Part shown: positions 37,301 to 50,246 of the stretch, in pieces
How positions within the stretch are numbered: the first letter of the stretch is position 1
How the letters are laid out: each line of letters starts with the position of its first letter
From: Bilabrum cf. latius
Lineage: Eukaryota > Bigyra: Bicosoecida > Bigyra > Bicosoecida
Assembly (NCBI GenBank): GCA_965178125.1
Contig: OZ237738.1
Location: 620,001-684,000, forward strand
Length of the DNA: 64,000 nt
Reading direction: 5' to 3'
Notes under the pieces: generated by a model
What the model was told of the DNA's origin: nothing
The model's database searches: none
The model's input: the letters and a program-made list of their open reading frames with translations, nothing else
Program-made: the position numbers and the translations under genes

Positions 37301-37729
37301 GGCATGCGATCCTAGAACCTCGGCCTCAAACACCATAACCTTACCTCGACTGTCGCATAGCACTAGCAATGAGCGCTCGCCTTGCTAAGAGGTAGCATGA
37401 AAACCAGCTAGGTGTACGCCCTACGCATCTGTTGTGCGTCCCAAAGCCCACTCTCCATCAACTGCGCCAAGCTGTGATTCACTGAGGTCGGCTGCCCCAT
37501 CACGCAGCCACGCAGGAAGTGTGTCATCGGAATTGAGCACTTTGGCGGCATTTAAATCAGGAGTGATCACGTCTCTAATCGTCGATCGCCCTATACCGAC
37601 GTGCACAGGCGGTACAATTGGACAAAGTGATGGAGGCAGCTCAAATTGAAACGACCACGAATTGTCACCATGGCAAACGTTTAGCCCTACTGAACCGGCT
37701 CCACGAAGCACAACAGATGCACGCATCAT
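34391..37729 (-). CDS. WD40-repeat protein, 1,112 aa
   Basis: One continuous minus-strand frame from ATG 37729 to TAA 34393-34391 with eight TAG codons (first bases 37423, 37387, 36715, 36616, 35917, 35701, 35575, 34396). An in-frame TAA just upstream supports the start. The last TAG immediately precedes the TAA. Beta-propeller blades are visible at both ends: LLVLCDSRGKVMVFEAEVLG near the start, and near the end FTCGSSDGIIHVVDMGS, DATVRLWDARSSSDRP, TIAFSPCMRYIAVASTDGAW and LYDTRKLEAIARLDP. Basic disordered sequence lies between them. WD40 propellers are protein-interaction scaffolds, and the specific family is not clear. It is divergent from the metallo-beta-lactamase gene across 424 bp. Confidence 0.75.
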
Positions 37730-38153
37730 AAATTAGCGAGCAAATCCATGAAATAATGGATGGTTGGTGTGTGATTACAAATAATTGATTGAAGCTGCAA
37801 GAGAGGTTCCTCGATCAATGGAACGTTCGTCATTAATGGGATCACCGTAAACTTTGAACGGAAGGAACAGACAATTGAACAGAGTATGATGGTACAATAG
37901 GCTTCGCATAGGATGTTAAGTAATGTAAGTATGATATACTTGTGCAATGTAAACGCCGATTTGCTTGTCATGAGAGTTAGCGACACGGCCACGCCCACTC
38001 ATGCTATTAGTTCGGCTACATTGAATCTGCACCCCGAGGTCATGGGTTTCCTGATTGGTGACTATCAAAACGACTCAGGATTGTGGCCGGGGACAGCTTG
38101 CTGGATTTTATTATCCCAGTCTTTCGTCAACGCAGGCAGGAGGCTGAGACACT
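37730..38153. promoter_or_regulatory. divergent intergenic region, AT-richer than its neighbours
   Basis: This 424-bp stretch separates the starts of the WD40 gene (-) and the metallo-beta-lactamase gene (+), so both promoters should lie here. It is visibly richer in A and T than the flanking exons. A short plus-strand ORF containing HPEVMGFLIGDYQ looks protein-like but overlaps the next gene's start and was not called. Confidence 0.45.
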
Positions 38154-40742
38154 ATGCGTAGACTCCAGCCCGTGTTCGATATCGCGAGATATGGGGCTAT
38201 TGAAGCAATCAGAGTCGGCAAGTTCAACTTTGCACTGAACACAAGGGTGCATGCATTCCGTATCGGGAACACGATGATCGATACCGGATGTCCAAGCGCA
38301 GCCAACAGCGTTGATCAGTACATTCAGGCTCGAGCTGGCGTCCTGAAGCAAGCTTTGGCTTCGCATTTCCACGAAGGTGAGTCAATGCTTTTCGTAGTGC
38401 TTGCATCGCTGCCGTGTTCATATGACCAGCCGCAGATCTTTGCGTGTGCTTATCGCATCCTCCTTGATGGTTCGCAGACCACAGCGGAAACGGCTTGCTG
38501 CTGCAGCAGCGTGGTATCGAGGTCATGGCTCCCTCAAGAAGCATATCTAGAATTAAGAGTGAGCGCGCAAAGATGTGCCTGTGCGAGAATCAAGAATCGG
38601 GTTTGAACCGAGGCATCGACCAAAGCAACTCGCTCGCTCGCTTCGCCCGGTCTCGCAGATGGCTACAAGATGGAGTGGTACAGGCGCATGATATGGGGGG
38701 ATCCAGCACTGTACGATGCATCTCCGGTAGCCCGAGAAACTCCCGTCGCGCTGGATAGAGAGGCCGAGCTGGAACCGGCAATGCAGGCAATACCGGCTGG
38801 GGCAAAGCAGCGGAAGCTGCAGCCAGCAGGCGCAGCAGGGGACATCCCAGGCATCGAGGAGTGCCCCAGCAGGCTAACCGTGGTGCACGTTCCTACCCCC
38901 GGCCACAGCGACGACCACTCCTGCTACTACGTGCCGGAGATCGAAGCGCTGTTCTCTGCTGACCTGTTCGTGACTGCCAAGCCCACCGTGGCGCGCTTCG
39001 ACGAAGACGTGCTGCTGCACATGGCATCGATCGAAAGGGTGCTGGCCCTTCCGTTCAAGCACCTCTTCTGTGCCCACAGAGGCTTCGTGCCCAACGGCCG
39101 ACAGGCGCTCCAGGGTCGCTTGGACCACCTCAAGAGCCTTAGGAAACAGGTGCACCGTGTGCTCGCAGACGACATCGAGGACAAGGAGAGTGCGCGGTCG
39201 GTCACCCGTAAGGTTCTCGGCAGGGAGCCTTTCCTGGCCTGGTTTACCGGTGGTGACTTCTCCCAGTTGCACCTTGTGCAAGGGCTGGCTCAAGGGTACG
39301 GTTCACAGAGCTTGGCCCGCATGCAGATCGGGCAGGTGGACTCCACAGCCCTGATGCAAGCAAAGATGTCGGGACCGCTGAAGCAGCACCTAGGTGTGTT
39401 TCAAACGAGCTACGGACCATTCCGGGCGAGCGAGGGTGCCGATTATAAGGAGTGGATGAGACTTGCAAAGCTCGGCGGGACCATTCCCGACGAGTGGCTG
39501 CAGACGCCCGAGGAGAAGGCAGAGGAGGAGCAGAGGGACGCAGTCGCTGCTCGTGGATTCGCCGCCATAAACAGCGAAGAGTCAGGCGTTGTGGATTCCT
39601 CCCTGCTCGGGTCATCATGGCGCGCCAGCATCGAGGCCAGGGGTCCGCCGCTCCCGCTAATTCCAGGTGCCGCGGCGTACGAGCGCATGGACACGATCCA
39701 CGCGCTTGAAGAAGGCAGCGATACCGACGAACGTCGATTGCTCGCCACGAGTGATTATGATGAGGCCGGGAGAAGCGCAAGCACTGGAATAGACGGTTCG
39801 AATGCAGCGCAGGAAGATCAGCTGCAGACCGTGGCAGACTCCGCTGCGGATGCAGTTGATGAATCGTAGGAACAGCTGGAATGGGCCCCGCTGGTGTGGA
39901 GGGACAGCAGCCGGATGCGGCTCGGAAGCGTGCCCGGCGGCGGCGTCTCTCTAGCCCCCGCTGCTTCTGTGCACCCAGACGTTGTCGAAAGGAGGCTCGC
40001 TCGGCTGCAGCTCCGGGCCGCTGGCCTTGCAGACGTCCATCGCACCACGGGCCAGCGCGCCAGGGCCGAGATAGGAAGAAGGCTCCGCCCCGCGACTCCC
40101 GTGGCCATCGCTCCAGAGACCGTGTTCCTGGCTTCTATGCGCGACAGGAGCCCCGACGCCCACGACCCGATCTTCCCCGAGAACGAAGCGGACGTGCTGG
40201 AGCGCCGGGGACGCGTGTTCGGGGGGTATGCTGTGAGATCCGATGTCGTGGATCGCGAGAGGGCCATTGGGATTGGGGCGAGCAGGGCGAGGCCCGAGCA
40301 GCTGCTTCAACCGAGCAGCGATCGGAGCTAGGCTGCGCTGGGGGGCGGAAGCAATGACATTCGCGCCATAGTTGGTCTGGTGGATTCGGGAGACGGCGCT
40401 CCTGGCGGCTCCTCTGCGAGACAGGCTGCACCGTGGGAAGTGAACGCTCTCGAGGGCATGCCGACGCATGCCCAGTTCGGGGGTGTCCCTGGGGGATCTC
40501 GCGGGGCCATTGCGGGGCCTGGCGCGTCTCAATTGTCTCTCCCCTCTGACTCGCGAAGCCATGAGGAATCCCCCGTGACACTGGCTGACGAGCTGGCCGA
40601 CATCTTTACATCCAAGCAACAGAAAGCAGAGCAGCTGGAAGCCGTGAAGCACGAGAGGGATGCGGTGGATGCTCAAGAGGAGGAATTTATGAGGCGCAGA
40701 GGGAAGAAACCCAGCTCTGGTCGGCAGAAGTCGGGGGATTGA
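38154..40742 (+). CDS. metallo-beta-lactamase-fold hydrolase with long C-terminal extension
   Basis: Exons 38154-38376, 38478-38558 and 38659-40742; introns of 101 and 100 nt (GTGAGT and GTGAGC donors, CAG acceptors), phases 1 and 1, giving 795 residues. The metal-binding HxHxDH motif is created only by splicing across intron 1: SHFHE plus DHSGNG, residues ~71-76. Further ligands are TPGHSDDHSCYY (~182), LFSADLF (Asp) and LFCAHRGF (His). MIDTGCPSAAN near the N-terminus is typical of the fold. The pattern is closest to LACTB2/glyoxalase II-like enzymes, which hydrolyse thioesters or nucleic acids; substrate unknown. The ~500-residue C-terminal extension is charged and disordered with a short coiled coil (KQQKAEQLEAVKHERD). 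TAG at 39867 and 40329; stop TGA. Confidence 0.85.
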
Positions 40743-40909
40743 TTCACCGGTCTACTACAGCTCGTGGCAGACGAGCCGGAACTCATTGAATGAGCCACTT
40801 TTTGCGACCAATATGCGTGTTGCAGAGGACCCCACGTTGCTCACATACACAGGTTTGAACGAACTCTCAATCAATTCAAGCTCACATTTCTAAACTGTGA
40901 GTAGATTTA

Positions 40910-41649
40910 ATGGCATTCTAGCGCACAAATGTGGCTGCTGCGCTTCGATTGGCGCGCAGAGCCGTCGAGCTCCAGCTGCAAGACGGACATGCCGAGCATG
41001 TGAAGTGTTCGATATCTTCCAGGGGAAAGCGCGCATGTTCCCATTGCTTCAAGAATTTAATGGAATGCCTGCTGTGTGGACGCATTGACTTTATGTTAGC
41101 GTAGCTCCCGCTGCCTTGGTGGTGCGGCGGCGTATTCATGATCGCTTTTCGATTGTTACGGCAGCCGTTCTTGCTGTGCAACCGAAGCTGGTACCGCCCT
41201 GCCCCGATTTGCGCGCTCAATTTATCACTGGTACACACTCTACGGCGAAGCTGCCGCGAAATTTTCCGCGGAAGGAGGAAACCCGTTCCGGTACAATTCT
41301 TGGCAAGAGCTCTCCGCGTGTACGTAGCACCGCCTCACTCGCCACCAACTCTCCTCGCAGATATTTGTATCGGCTCAACCGTAAACTTTAGAGTTTTTGA
41401 TGTCCTCTGGGCATCCACGGCAAGGTGGAGGCAATACGTTGCCATCAACGCATGCAGAGACAGATCGATTGCTGGGATGCAATTCGCGACAAATCGCGGC
41501 CCTATTCTCTGTCTACTCAGATGACCATCGTAGCGAAGGAGCCTTACGCAACGGGCTACCCTCACTTCCGCCTGCTGCATAGCGTGAAGGCAGAAGGGTG
41601 GGCGAGCAAGATTCGCGGTTGCTACGAAGCAGCAACCAAGGCGAACTGA
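40910..41649 (+). CDS. small multi-exon protein, exon borders approximate
   Basis: Three well-composed open stretches lie in succession. Exon 1 runs from ATG 40910 with a TAG at 40919 (TNVAAALRLARRAVELQLQD) to a GTG donor near 41000. A middle stretch ends near 41320 before GTACGT (FARSIYHWYTLYGEAAAKF, GGNPFRYNSWQELSA). A final stretch follows GCATGCAG near 41458 (RQIDCWDAIRDKSRPYSLS, KEPYATGYPHFRLLHSV) and ends at TGA 41647-41649. The aromatic-rich, balanced composition argues for real coding sequence. I could not fix the first junction. Family not recognised; size and basic N-terminus would suit an organellar subunit, which is a guess. Confidence 0.5.
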
Positions 41650-41705
41650 GCGGCCGCTCATTGTGTGAAAAGCCTTCAGATGATACTCATGGTGGTATTG
41701 GAGGG

Positions 41706-44700
41706 ATGGTCCTTGGTCTTGTCCCGTTTAGTGTCGCTGGTGGCAGTGCTTCGGGAGATCTTCGGCACGCTGAGCGTGCAGTCTCAAAGCTGCATCGACT
41801 TCGGAATTCAAGCCGCCACAAGCATAGGAGAAGCTCGCAACCCGACCCAAACGAGGTTCATGCTGCACTCTCTCGGAGCAAACGCTCTGGGTTCCGAAGA
41901 TTCCGTGGCCAGCCTCCCGCAAAGAGCCGGGCGGGTGACAGGGGCTCTGGCGTGCAGGATCGAGGCTGGCCGGGCACAGAGGGGTCAACCACTGGAATGG
42001 AAGCAGCGCAACAGCTGCGTGAAGCAGCCGGCATGAGCGTGTCGGATCGCACCACCGCGCTCGAGCACAAGGAGGCCGACCGCCTCACTCCAAATCTCCC
42101 CGAGCAGCAGCGAGTCACGCCACGGAGCGAGTGCGCGTCGCAGCACGGAGCTGCTGGCGCATTGGGAACCCAAAGACGAGCTGCAGCGGGCATTTCGCCG
42201 AGCCACGGGTCCCACCCCGCTGGAAGCCTGGACGGGCGGTTCGGCCCTTCCTCGCGGAGGGGCTCTTCCCCGTTCGCCGACGGTGTCTCAGCTACCGGCT
42301 CGGTCCCAGCAGCAGATGGATCCAAGGGGACGGGGACAAGCCGGCCACGTGGTGACACGGTTGGCACGGGTACGGGCACCAGCGGCACGATGACGTCGCC
42401 GCGGTCTGACGGGGGCAGGTCGCGCTCCAGCGCCCTCGATCGGGTGCGGAAGCAGTCGATCGACATGCAGAGGGATGCGGGGGAGCAGATGACTGCCATC
42501 CGCACCACGACGCAGGTCCGGCAGGCCGCTAGATAGATGCAAGTGCGCTCTGGCACCAGTTCTCCGGGCGATGTTTCGTCGCCAAGCCGGCACCTGTCTG
42601 CGCAGCAGCAGACGAAGTCTTCTCGTGCTGCCAGGCGAGCCATGGGCCGGAGGCATTCCGTCGCCTCGACGGCCTCGTCTGCGTCGCAGCCGTCTCCACT
42701 CAAGCGTGCCGTGCGTCTTGTAGATAGAACAGGCGAACAGAGCAGCGGTGCCAAGGAAGAGTCCCGGGGCCGCTCCGAGCAGCAGCAGCAGCAGCACCCG
42801 CAGCTACAATTGCAGTCGCAGCAGTCCCGCCTGCAGATGCGCGTGCCGCACCTTGATCTCTCTGGGACTGCCACTGGTCCAGGTGGCTCTGGACGGAGGC
42901 CGAACATTAGCCCCAGTCGCAGAAAAGGCAGCGATGACTCTTGCTTCTCTCGGCGGACGGACAGCCCAACACGGAGCGGGCTGGGCATTGCAGAAGGGCG
43001 CAGGCAGAGCGGGGGCAGCATTTAGCAGCAGATCAGGGGCTCGAGGGGCGGCTCGGGCGCTCGGCCTCACGTCATGTCACCGGCATCGCCCGCTTCGAGC
43101 CAGCAGCATCGCAGCAGCAGCGGGCATGTGACGCCCCTGTCGCCTGCCTCTGCAGACGGCTTCACCAGGCGTGGCAGCTCGGGCGGGCCGCAGCCTCACC
43201 GCATCAGGTCCCAGGCCGGTTTCGAGCAGCGCAGCTCAGCCACAGAAGAGCACCAGTCAGAGAACTCCTCGCCGTACGCTAGCCCGGAGTCCAGTCCTTC
43301 CAGTAGTCCGGGGCACACACCGCCGTCCCAGCTCCGCAGGTTGTAGGGTGGCGCAACCACTGCCATGCCCTCGAGGCTCAGGCAGGTTGTTGCGGTTTCT
43401 CAAGAGAGTGAAGGCCAGCAGCAGCCGTCTTCGACTGTCGATGGCACAGGGGGCAGCAGCGGTGGCACTCCTCCTAGCGGGAGTGCGAGCGCGGATGGCG
43501 GAAAGCGAGCAAGCGCCGGGCACTCGTCGCGCGGAGGGAGCTCTCGTCGCCGCCTTCACAATCGCATGGGCATGGGTCAGCCGTACGCGCAGCCTAGCAC
43601 GAAGCCTGACCCGTCGAAGACTGTGCCGGTGGCCCCCCATGGCACCGGCATGGCCGGTGCTGCGCCCGGTAGCAAGATGGCGCCGGGCGTTCCGGCTGCT
43701 GGTGCACGAGAAGCTATCCACTCCAAGACGATGGGTGGTCGGTAGGACGCAGCAGATCAGGTCGGCTACCGCCGCAGCCTTGGGCAGCTCCCCGTAGTTC
43801 ACTCTGTGGGCTCTCTCACTGACCTTGCCAAGCAATCCGCCGGTGCCGCCGGTCAGATGGGCGCAGCGGTCGGGGCTCCTCAAAGCAGCGCATCGAGCGG
43901 TGCGTCGGCCTCTTCGGGATCTAAGGGCTCCTCATCCCATCGCGGACAGCGTGGTGCGATCGCAGTTGACGGGAATCGCCGGAGGGTGCAAGCGGCAGGG
44001 CGCGGCGGAGACAGGGGCAGCCTAACCCCACCTAGAGCTTCACCAGGACCCGGGTCTGTGGACAAGGGCGTGGGTAGGCAAGTTTCGCGAGAGAGCCGGG
44101 GTGTTCCTGCGCATGAGGCACAGCAACGTCGGGATGACCACGGGAGTAGGCAGTCAGGCGGTCTTCGCGGTAGCGACCGCAGCCCTTCTCCCGCTCGTGA
44201 AATCACGGGTCTGTCCGAGATGAACAGCGACGACGACAGATCCCTTCCGTCACCGACTCCCGGCAGTCACCTGAGGACCCAGCACAGCTTCGACGATGAC
44301 CCAGAGCGCAGCGGCGGGTCTGGCTATACCGACGACCAGGCTGTGAGGTTCGCCGATACCTCCTACCCCAGCATCATGGACGCTTCGGTAAGAAATAGGG
44401 CCAAGTCGCAACCTCACAGGGATGTGGCGGCGGCACAGGCCCTTGCGCAGGTTCAGAACTCCAAGGCTGGGGGCAAGCGGCGTGAACACGCTTACTCGAT
44501 CGCTGGCACGGGCCAGGGCGACGCGAGACCCGGCGAGTCGGCGTCGCGGGGTATGACTGGGAGGATTCTGAGAGAAAATGGGGGCGTCGGGGCAGCTGGA
44601 TTCCCAGAGATCTAGCACTCGAGCTCTGCCGGTCTTAATGACGCTCACATCGGTGAGGCAAGACCTGGCGGTGGCAGCAGCGGCGCGCCGAGGCCCGCGC

Positions 44701-47700
44701 TTGCTGCTTACAACCCATTGCTCGGGAGGGTGGCCAGTGAGGCAGCCCGGCAGGAAACTGACGAGGGGGACATGCCAGCTAGGGTAATCGAGGAGGTGTA
44801 GGCGCAGCGCCGGATGGAGGTGCTTCACATGCAGGGCTTGGCAGAGCAAGCGAGGAGCGTGATCAGCGGCAGAGGAAGCATCATTGACGAGTCCTGCTTC
44901 GACACCTCAGCATCCGTGGCCGGTGCAAGCGTCATCGATGACGTCGCTGCCCCTGAGAATCGAGTCTTTGGCGACCTGAAGCAGCCCGAAGTGCCCCATG
45001 ACAGCTAGCAGCCGGAACAAGGGGCACTGGGCGGGATTGCCGTGCCCCCTGATCCCAACCAGTCTGTCAGGCCCGCGAATTCGGGCAGTACTGGCGGGTC
45101 TTCCCGTTTCCGGCCGAACGCGTGGTCTACATCATCGCTGAGCCAGCAGTAGCCGCCGCCGCAGCATCGTCCAGCGGACACAGGATCTGCCGTGCTTGGC
45201 TCACTGCCGAGGTCAGAGCAGGCGCCAGTGACGCCGCTAGACGGCGGCGCCGTCCCGTCCGAGCCCGTGGCTCACGAATCGCGCGGAGACATAAGCCCTG
45301 CCAGGCAGCTGCCACCCATCGTTGAGACAGACCACTATGGTGACGGGGTGCATCCGGCACCCCCGCTCGGCGGCACTGCCGGCGAGGGTGAGGCCGGTCG
45401 CCGCGGCCGCGAGCGCAACGCACTCACGCAGGGCACGGAGGACGACCGCGAGGAGGAGGTGGGCCAGCTGGCACCGGAGTGGCACGCCATCCCCGAGTAT
45501 CTTGTGCGTGATAACATTCCACGTCGGCGGGCGCATAGCGGCGGGGACCGTCCTGGCACGGGTAGCGGCTCGCGCCGGTTGCTCGGCTCTGGTCCAGCCG
45601 CCGCTCACGGCGCAAGCAGGCTCACAACAGGTGTACTAGAGTAGAGTGCAAGCCTGCAGCAGGACCAGGCACAGAATCAACACTCAGCTGCTGCTGGCAC
45701 GCAGTCCACTCCCTCCATCCCCGCTGTCGCGCCCATCGGGGCGACCCGGCCACGGACCAACTCCAGCCCGGCACTGCACATCCCTCCCCCGCGCATCCCC
45801 TCGCTGACCAGGAGCGCTAGCGGCAGGCAGCTGAATCCACCTGAGCTGGGGGGTGGTAGCGCGTCCTCGAGCGCAGACGGGCACACGAGGGATGGGACGT
45901 CTCACGGGAGCGGATCTGCCCCGGACCCTTCGATTGTCAACGCCTCCAGGCACAGCATTGCCACTTCAGAAGCAAGCAGCGCGGCTGCTCGGAAATCAAA
46001 GCGAGAGAAAGGAATCTGCGAGCCGACGGCTGCCATCCATGGCAGCGATGCCGTGGATGCCTCGGAGAGCGACAAGACAGGGTCGGCTCACCAGCACTCA
46101 AGCCAGCCTATGCGAAGCAGGCCCGCCACTCAGCTGCAAGGCAGGGGTGGGCAGACCGCTGGTACTGGCCAGCTTCCTGCTGGCATGGGCAAGAACAGGC
46201 TTGGACTTGGCGGCCTTGCTAGCGCGAAACACGTCAAGGTGCCGATGATGCTGCGCCGGGCAGTCGCAGGAGATGGTGCGGCTGTCAAGGCATTGACCGT
46301 TGGAGGCCGCAGCCTCATGGGTGACGATGATAGGGCAGGTGCTGCGATCAATGCAATGGCAGCCATCGCTCCGTCGGTGGGTCCATTCGACGATGAGACG
46401 GGTGCGTCTCGTGCGGACTCTGCCGCTGGACTGTCTAGAGATGAGGAGGCTATCGGTTCGGGTGTCCACGGCGCTCATGTCGTAGCAGAACGGAGCGTCG
46501 GGTCGGGCACGGCATCGCCTGCGATGACTGGAAATGCGGACTCGCTAAGCGAGTCAAGGAGACCCACCTCCGCCGCAGCCGAAGACGTAGCGGAACCAGT
46601 TGCTACAGAGGCGGTCGGTAACAACGATGACAGCGCATCAGGGAGTGCCTCGCTCTCCAAGGAAGACCGTGAGGCTCTGGCTGCCACGGCTGCAGCGGCT
46701 GGCTGGTCCCAGCAGAAGTCTTAGTCTCTTGGTCGCGGCAAGCTGCCAGCCGGGGATGCACCAGGTGCGCCAACGGAGGACATGAAGTCAGCCAAACGAG
46801 CACGCCGCAGCCTGGTCCCACCGCGCCGCGCGGCAGTATCCACAGAGGCCGTGGTGCCACCACCAGTTGCAGAGCCGCGGAGTCCCATCCGTTCAAGCGT
46901 GTCAAACGCCATGGGGGAAAGAAGCCCCAGGCTGTTCGTGCTTGCGGAGGACGGCATGCCGGATGACCGAATGGATGAAATGCCTCTGAACCAGCCGGGA
47001 AGCATGGCGATGAGCGTGCAATCGGCCAGAACAAGCGCCAGCGCCACGTTGGATTGGAGCAGTACCCGCGTGTCACGGTTGCCTCTCGTGGACCCCCCGC
47101 GGCAAGCAGTCGGCCCTGGCCAGGCAGCGGTATCCCGAGATCCATCTTTGGTGTCTGGGCTGCTGAGCACAGGCGGTGGAGGGCGGCCCAGTGGCCGATT
47201 GAGTCTGGGAGGGGCCAGAGCGGGCCTGCGGCGAAGGATTGGCAGCGACGCGCAGAGCGTAGGTGGCTATCGCAGGCCTCTCTCACCCAGTGGACTGGGA
47301 TCCAGGTCTCGTTTCTACGCCGGAAGCAAAGGGATGTCTGCTTGGGGACAGGGCGGGTTTCAGGTTGGCGGACGGGTGGGCAGCCGGGTTGGATACGGCG
47401 CTGGGTACGTCAGTGGTGCAGGCTCCGTGAGTGGCCGCAGCATGGCAAGCCAGAAGTCGTCTCACAGCATCAAGAGCGAGATACCCATGATCGTCAACAA
47501 GAGAACCGGGTCAATCATGCCCCTGGCTGTGGCTAGAGCAAGGAAGGAGTCCATCGATGAGACGGCGGCGCCACTTGAGACCACCTTTGGGGCACTTACC
47601 CGGGTGTCTGGTAGCAGGCGGGCTGGTAGCGTGAGCGGCGCGCGCTCTGCGATTGGCGGTCCGATGGCCCAGCGAAGCGGGTACACCTATGGTCAGGAGG

Positions 47701-50102
47701 GCTGGCAGCACGGCCACAGCCCATCGCAGTCGGCGTAGTGGGAGCGGAGCCGTAGGGCTGACGACGCAGTCAGCGTGAGCAAGTCCACCTACACTGCCCT
47801 CGGCGACCGGCGCGGGCGAGGCCGTTCTTCCGCACACAAGCTCGCCAGGATCCACAGCTCTGGGCCAGATGGAGCCATTGGACAGCACCCTGCGGGGGTG
47901 GGGGCGGGGGTCTCACGCAGGAAAGGGTCCTATCCGGGAGACGCCTTGGTGCAGCAGCAAAGCCCGGGGGCGTGGGAGACGTACGAGTCGCCAAAGGAGA
48001 AGCAGCAAGATCCCGCAGATGCGGCAGGGCACGCCCCGCGACCATTGCAAGCGCAGAGCGGGCACGAGGAAGACGACAGAGACGCACTGCGCCGAGGACT
48101 AGAGTCTGCGAACAGCTACCGCGACTCACCGACGTATGGTGTGACGTCGAGCGTGATGCATGACTCACCCAGGCGGCCAGGCATGGACGATTCCAGGCGA
48201 GCTAGCCCAGCCATGGTAGGAGTTCTGCATGCGCAGCATGGCCAGTCTCCGGCAGGCTCGCCCTCGCCCGCCGTGGAGCGGCAGCTAGCTGGTTTTGCTG
48301 GTGATGGAGAGTATGGAGCAGGCTCGGACGGCGACTTTGGAGAGGAAGGAGGGCTGCCGCCAGAGGGGCTGCTGCAAGCCCAGCTGCTTATCGGGGCGCA
48401 GAGTGGCGAAAAGCAGCCCGGTGGTGCGCTTCACCCGGTGCCCGAGCACTCAACCATGGACAAAGGGAAGCCTCATGGGATGCTTCACGCCTCTCATTCG
48501 GACGGCAGCATGCGCCCTACTGGGCAGACCTTCTTGACGGGATCCAAGGCTTTACCTCTTGCGAGAGTTGTGTCAGATGCTGGCGGTGCGCCCAGGGTAC
48601 AGGACTCGTTGGTGCACACCGCCAGGGCACCCGCAACGCGCACTGCTGCCGACGTGGCGGCACCATTCTGGCCCAGTACATACACGACTGGGCAGGCAAG
48701 GACACTGCCATTGCGCGGTATCCTTGCAGGTGGCGGAGATAGCAGCCTGCAGGTGGTCACGAGCACGATGGGTGGGCATGCCAGTGGTGCTGACCATCCC
48801 ATGGAGTCGCCCCAGTCTGACCTGGACGTGGATGCTGGGCTGCTGGGTGAGATCTATGCCTATCGGGTGCAGACCCCCAGTCCCATGCATGTGTCTAGCT
48901 TGGGCCAGGAAGCGGGAGTGGCGGGCTCGGGGCAGTACGATGACGTGTACGGCGGCTCACCTGCGACGGGACGCGTGCAGGCAGTGGCCAAGTCGAGACA
49001 CGGTAGCAGCGTTGGGGGGTAGTCCGGTGAGCCGGGCAGCGCCGCAAGCGCGTTGGACAAAGAAGAGGAGCCTGCCACGATGACTTCCACCGGCGGAGCC
49101 GTAGTTTCGCTCTCGACTCGCGACGAAGGAACCGGTGAAGGGCAACAGCAAGCTTCAGGATAGGCCGCGCAGGGGGGGCCTCAGCCGCAGGCCATTGTGA
49201 AGCCACAGGCAGTGCCACCAGGTGTAGCACCCGCAGTGGAGTCCCTTCAAGTCCGCGCTGCGCCCTCTGACTCGCTCCCACCCCCAACGCCGCAAGCCAC
49301 AGGGACACCGCTCTCGAGGCGCAGCGGGGCTGGAGACGATCTTCGCATCCGCGCGGGCAGCGGGTCGGTTGGCTACCACCGCAGAGGGGGGGGCTCCTCC
49401 ACGGGTGGATTGTACGTCTCGCAGGAACTGACCCTCACGCACTCCGCGCGGCCCAGCACGTCTGAAGACCCAGCTGCAGAAGACGATGAAAGCGGCTCTC
49501 AAGGCAGTGCCGGTCAGCTGCGTCGTGCGCGGGACAGTCGACTTGCGTAGACCAGAGAGGACAGCCACTGCAAGAATCGAGGGACTTCAGAGCGATCAAT
49601 CTCGCACGACATTCCCTCGGGAGGTCTTTCACATGGGAGAGGGGGTCTTGCCACGGCCCTGAGGGAGTCCCTGACGGACGCTAAGGACCAGCCTATCAGC
49701 ACTGCGGTCGGTGCCGTGAGCGTGACCCGCCTGCGAGGAGGGAGCAGCGGGTGCTTCTCGGGGGGAGCAGCGACTCCAGGGGCCAATCGAATGACCAACA
49801 GAGGCGTGCTCCGCATGTTCCGTGACTTTGGTATCGCGCCGCGGCTCGTGCCGCGTGCTGCAGTCGAAGGCATCCTTCGGAAGCTTGCGGGAAGCGGCAG
49901 TCAGCCGGATGGCGATCTGTTTTCGAGCAAGGACCGTTGGATCACATTGGATGTGTTTCAGCGCGTGCTTGCTGCCGCCGTGGATGACTCTGGGCTATCT
50001 CCCGCAGATTTCTTCGCAGCAATGAACAAGAGCAGGCGCATGGCGGACCTGGCGAGGCGCACCCAGGCCGCCAAGGGGCTCAAGGCGTTCGTTGCATTCT
50101 GA
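41706..50102 (+). CDS. giant low-complexity protein (~2,800 aa) with EF-hand-like C-terminal domain
   Basis: One frame from about ATG 41706 to TGA 50100-50102 with 14 TAG codons (42534, 43023, 43344, 43743, 44613, 44799, 45006, 45150, 45642, 46722, 47736, 49020, 49161, 49548). The frame is open further upstream but overlaps the small gene ending at 41649, so 41706 is tentative. Almost all of it is Ser/Gly/Arg/Gln/Pro-rich, with a poly-Gln run near 42780-42830, many SP dipeptides and no repeat unit. The only clearly folded part is the last ~120 residues: GVLRMFRDFGIAPRLVPRAA, RWITLDVFQRVLAAAVDDSG and SPADFFAAMNKSRRM. This resembles the EF-hand-like C-terminal domains of some large cytoskeletal or ciliary proteins. 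Function unknown; an exon at 50247-50870 may extend it. Confidence 0.68.
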
Positions 50103-50246
50103 ATCCTTTGTTTTGCTTGTGTGCGTCAATGTGTGCTGCTGGGTTGCATCTCTGGGAGCTGCACGGAGTGCTAAGCCTCTTTTGTGCTTCGCTGCTGCCC
50201 AAGATAGCGATTACTTCGGTGGCGTGCATCCGGATGGTGCTTGTAA

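Noticed and set aside
37913-38153. Plus-strand ORF with an MPN-like phrase (HPEVMGFLIG)
   Set aside because: Too short, lacks the JAMM metal motif, and overlaps the well-supported start of the metallo-beta-lactamase gene in another frame.
42780-42830. CAG-rich tract as a microsatellite mobile signal
   Set aside because: It is an in-frame poly-Gln segment of a low-complexity protein with mixed CAG/CAA/CTG codons, not a pure expansion.
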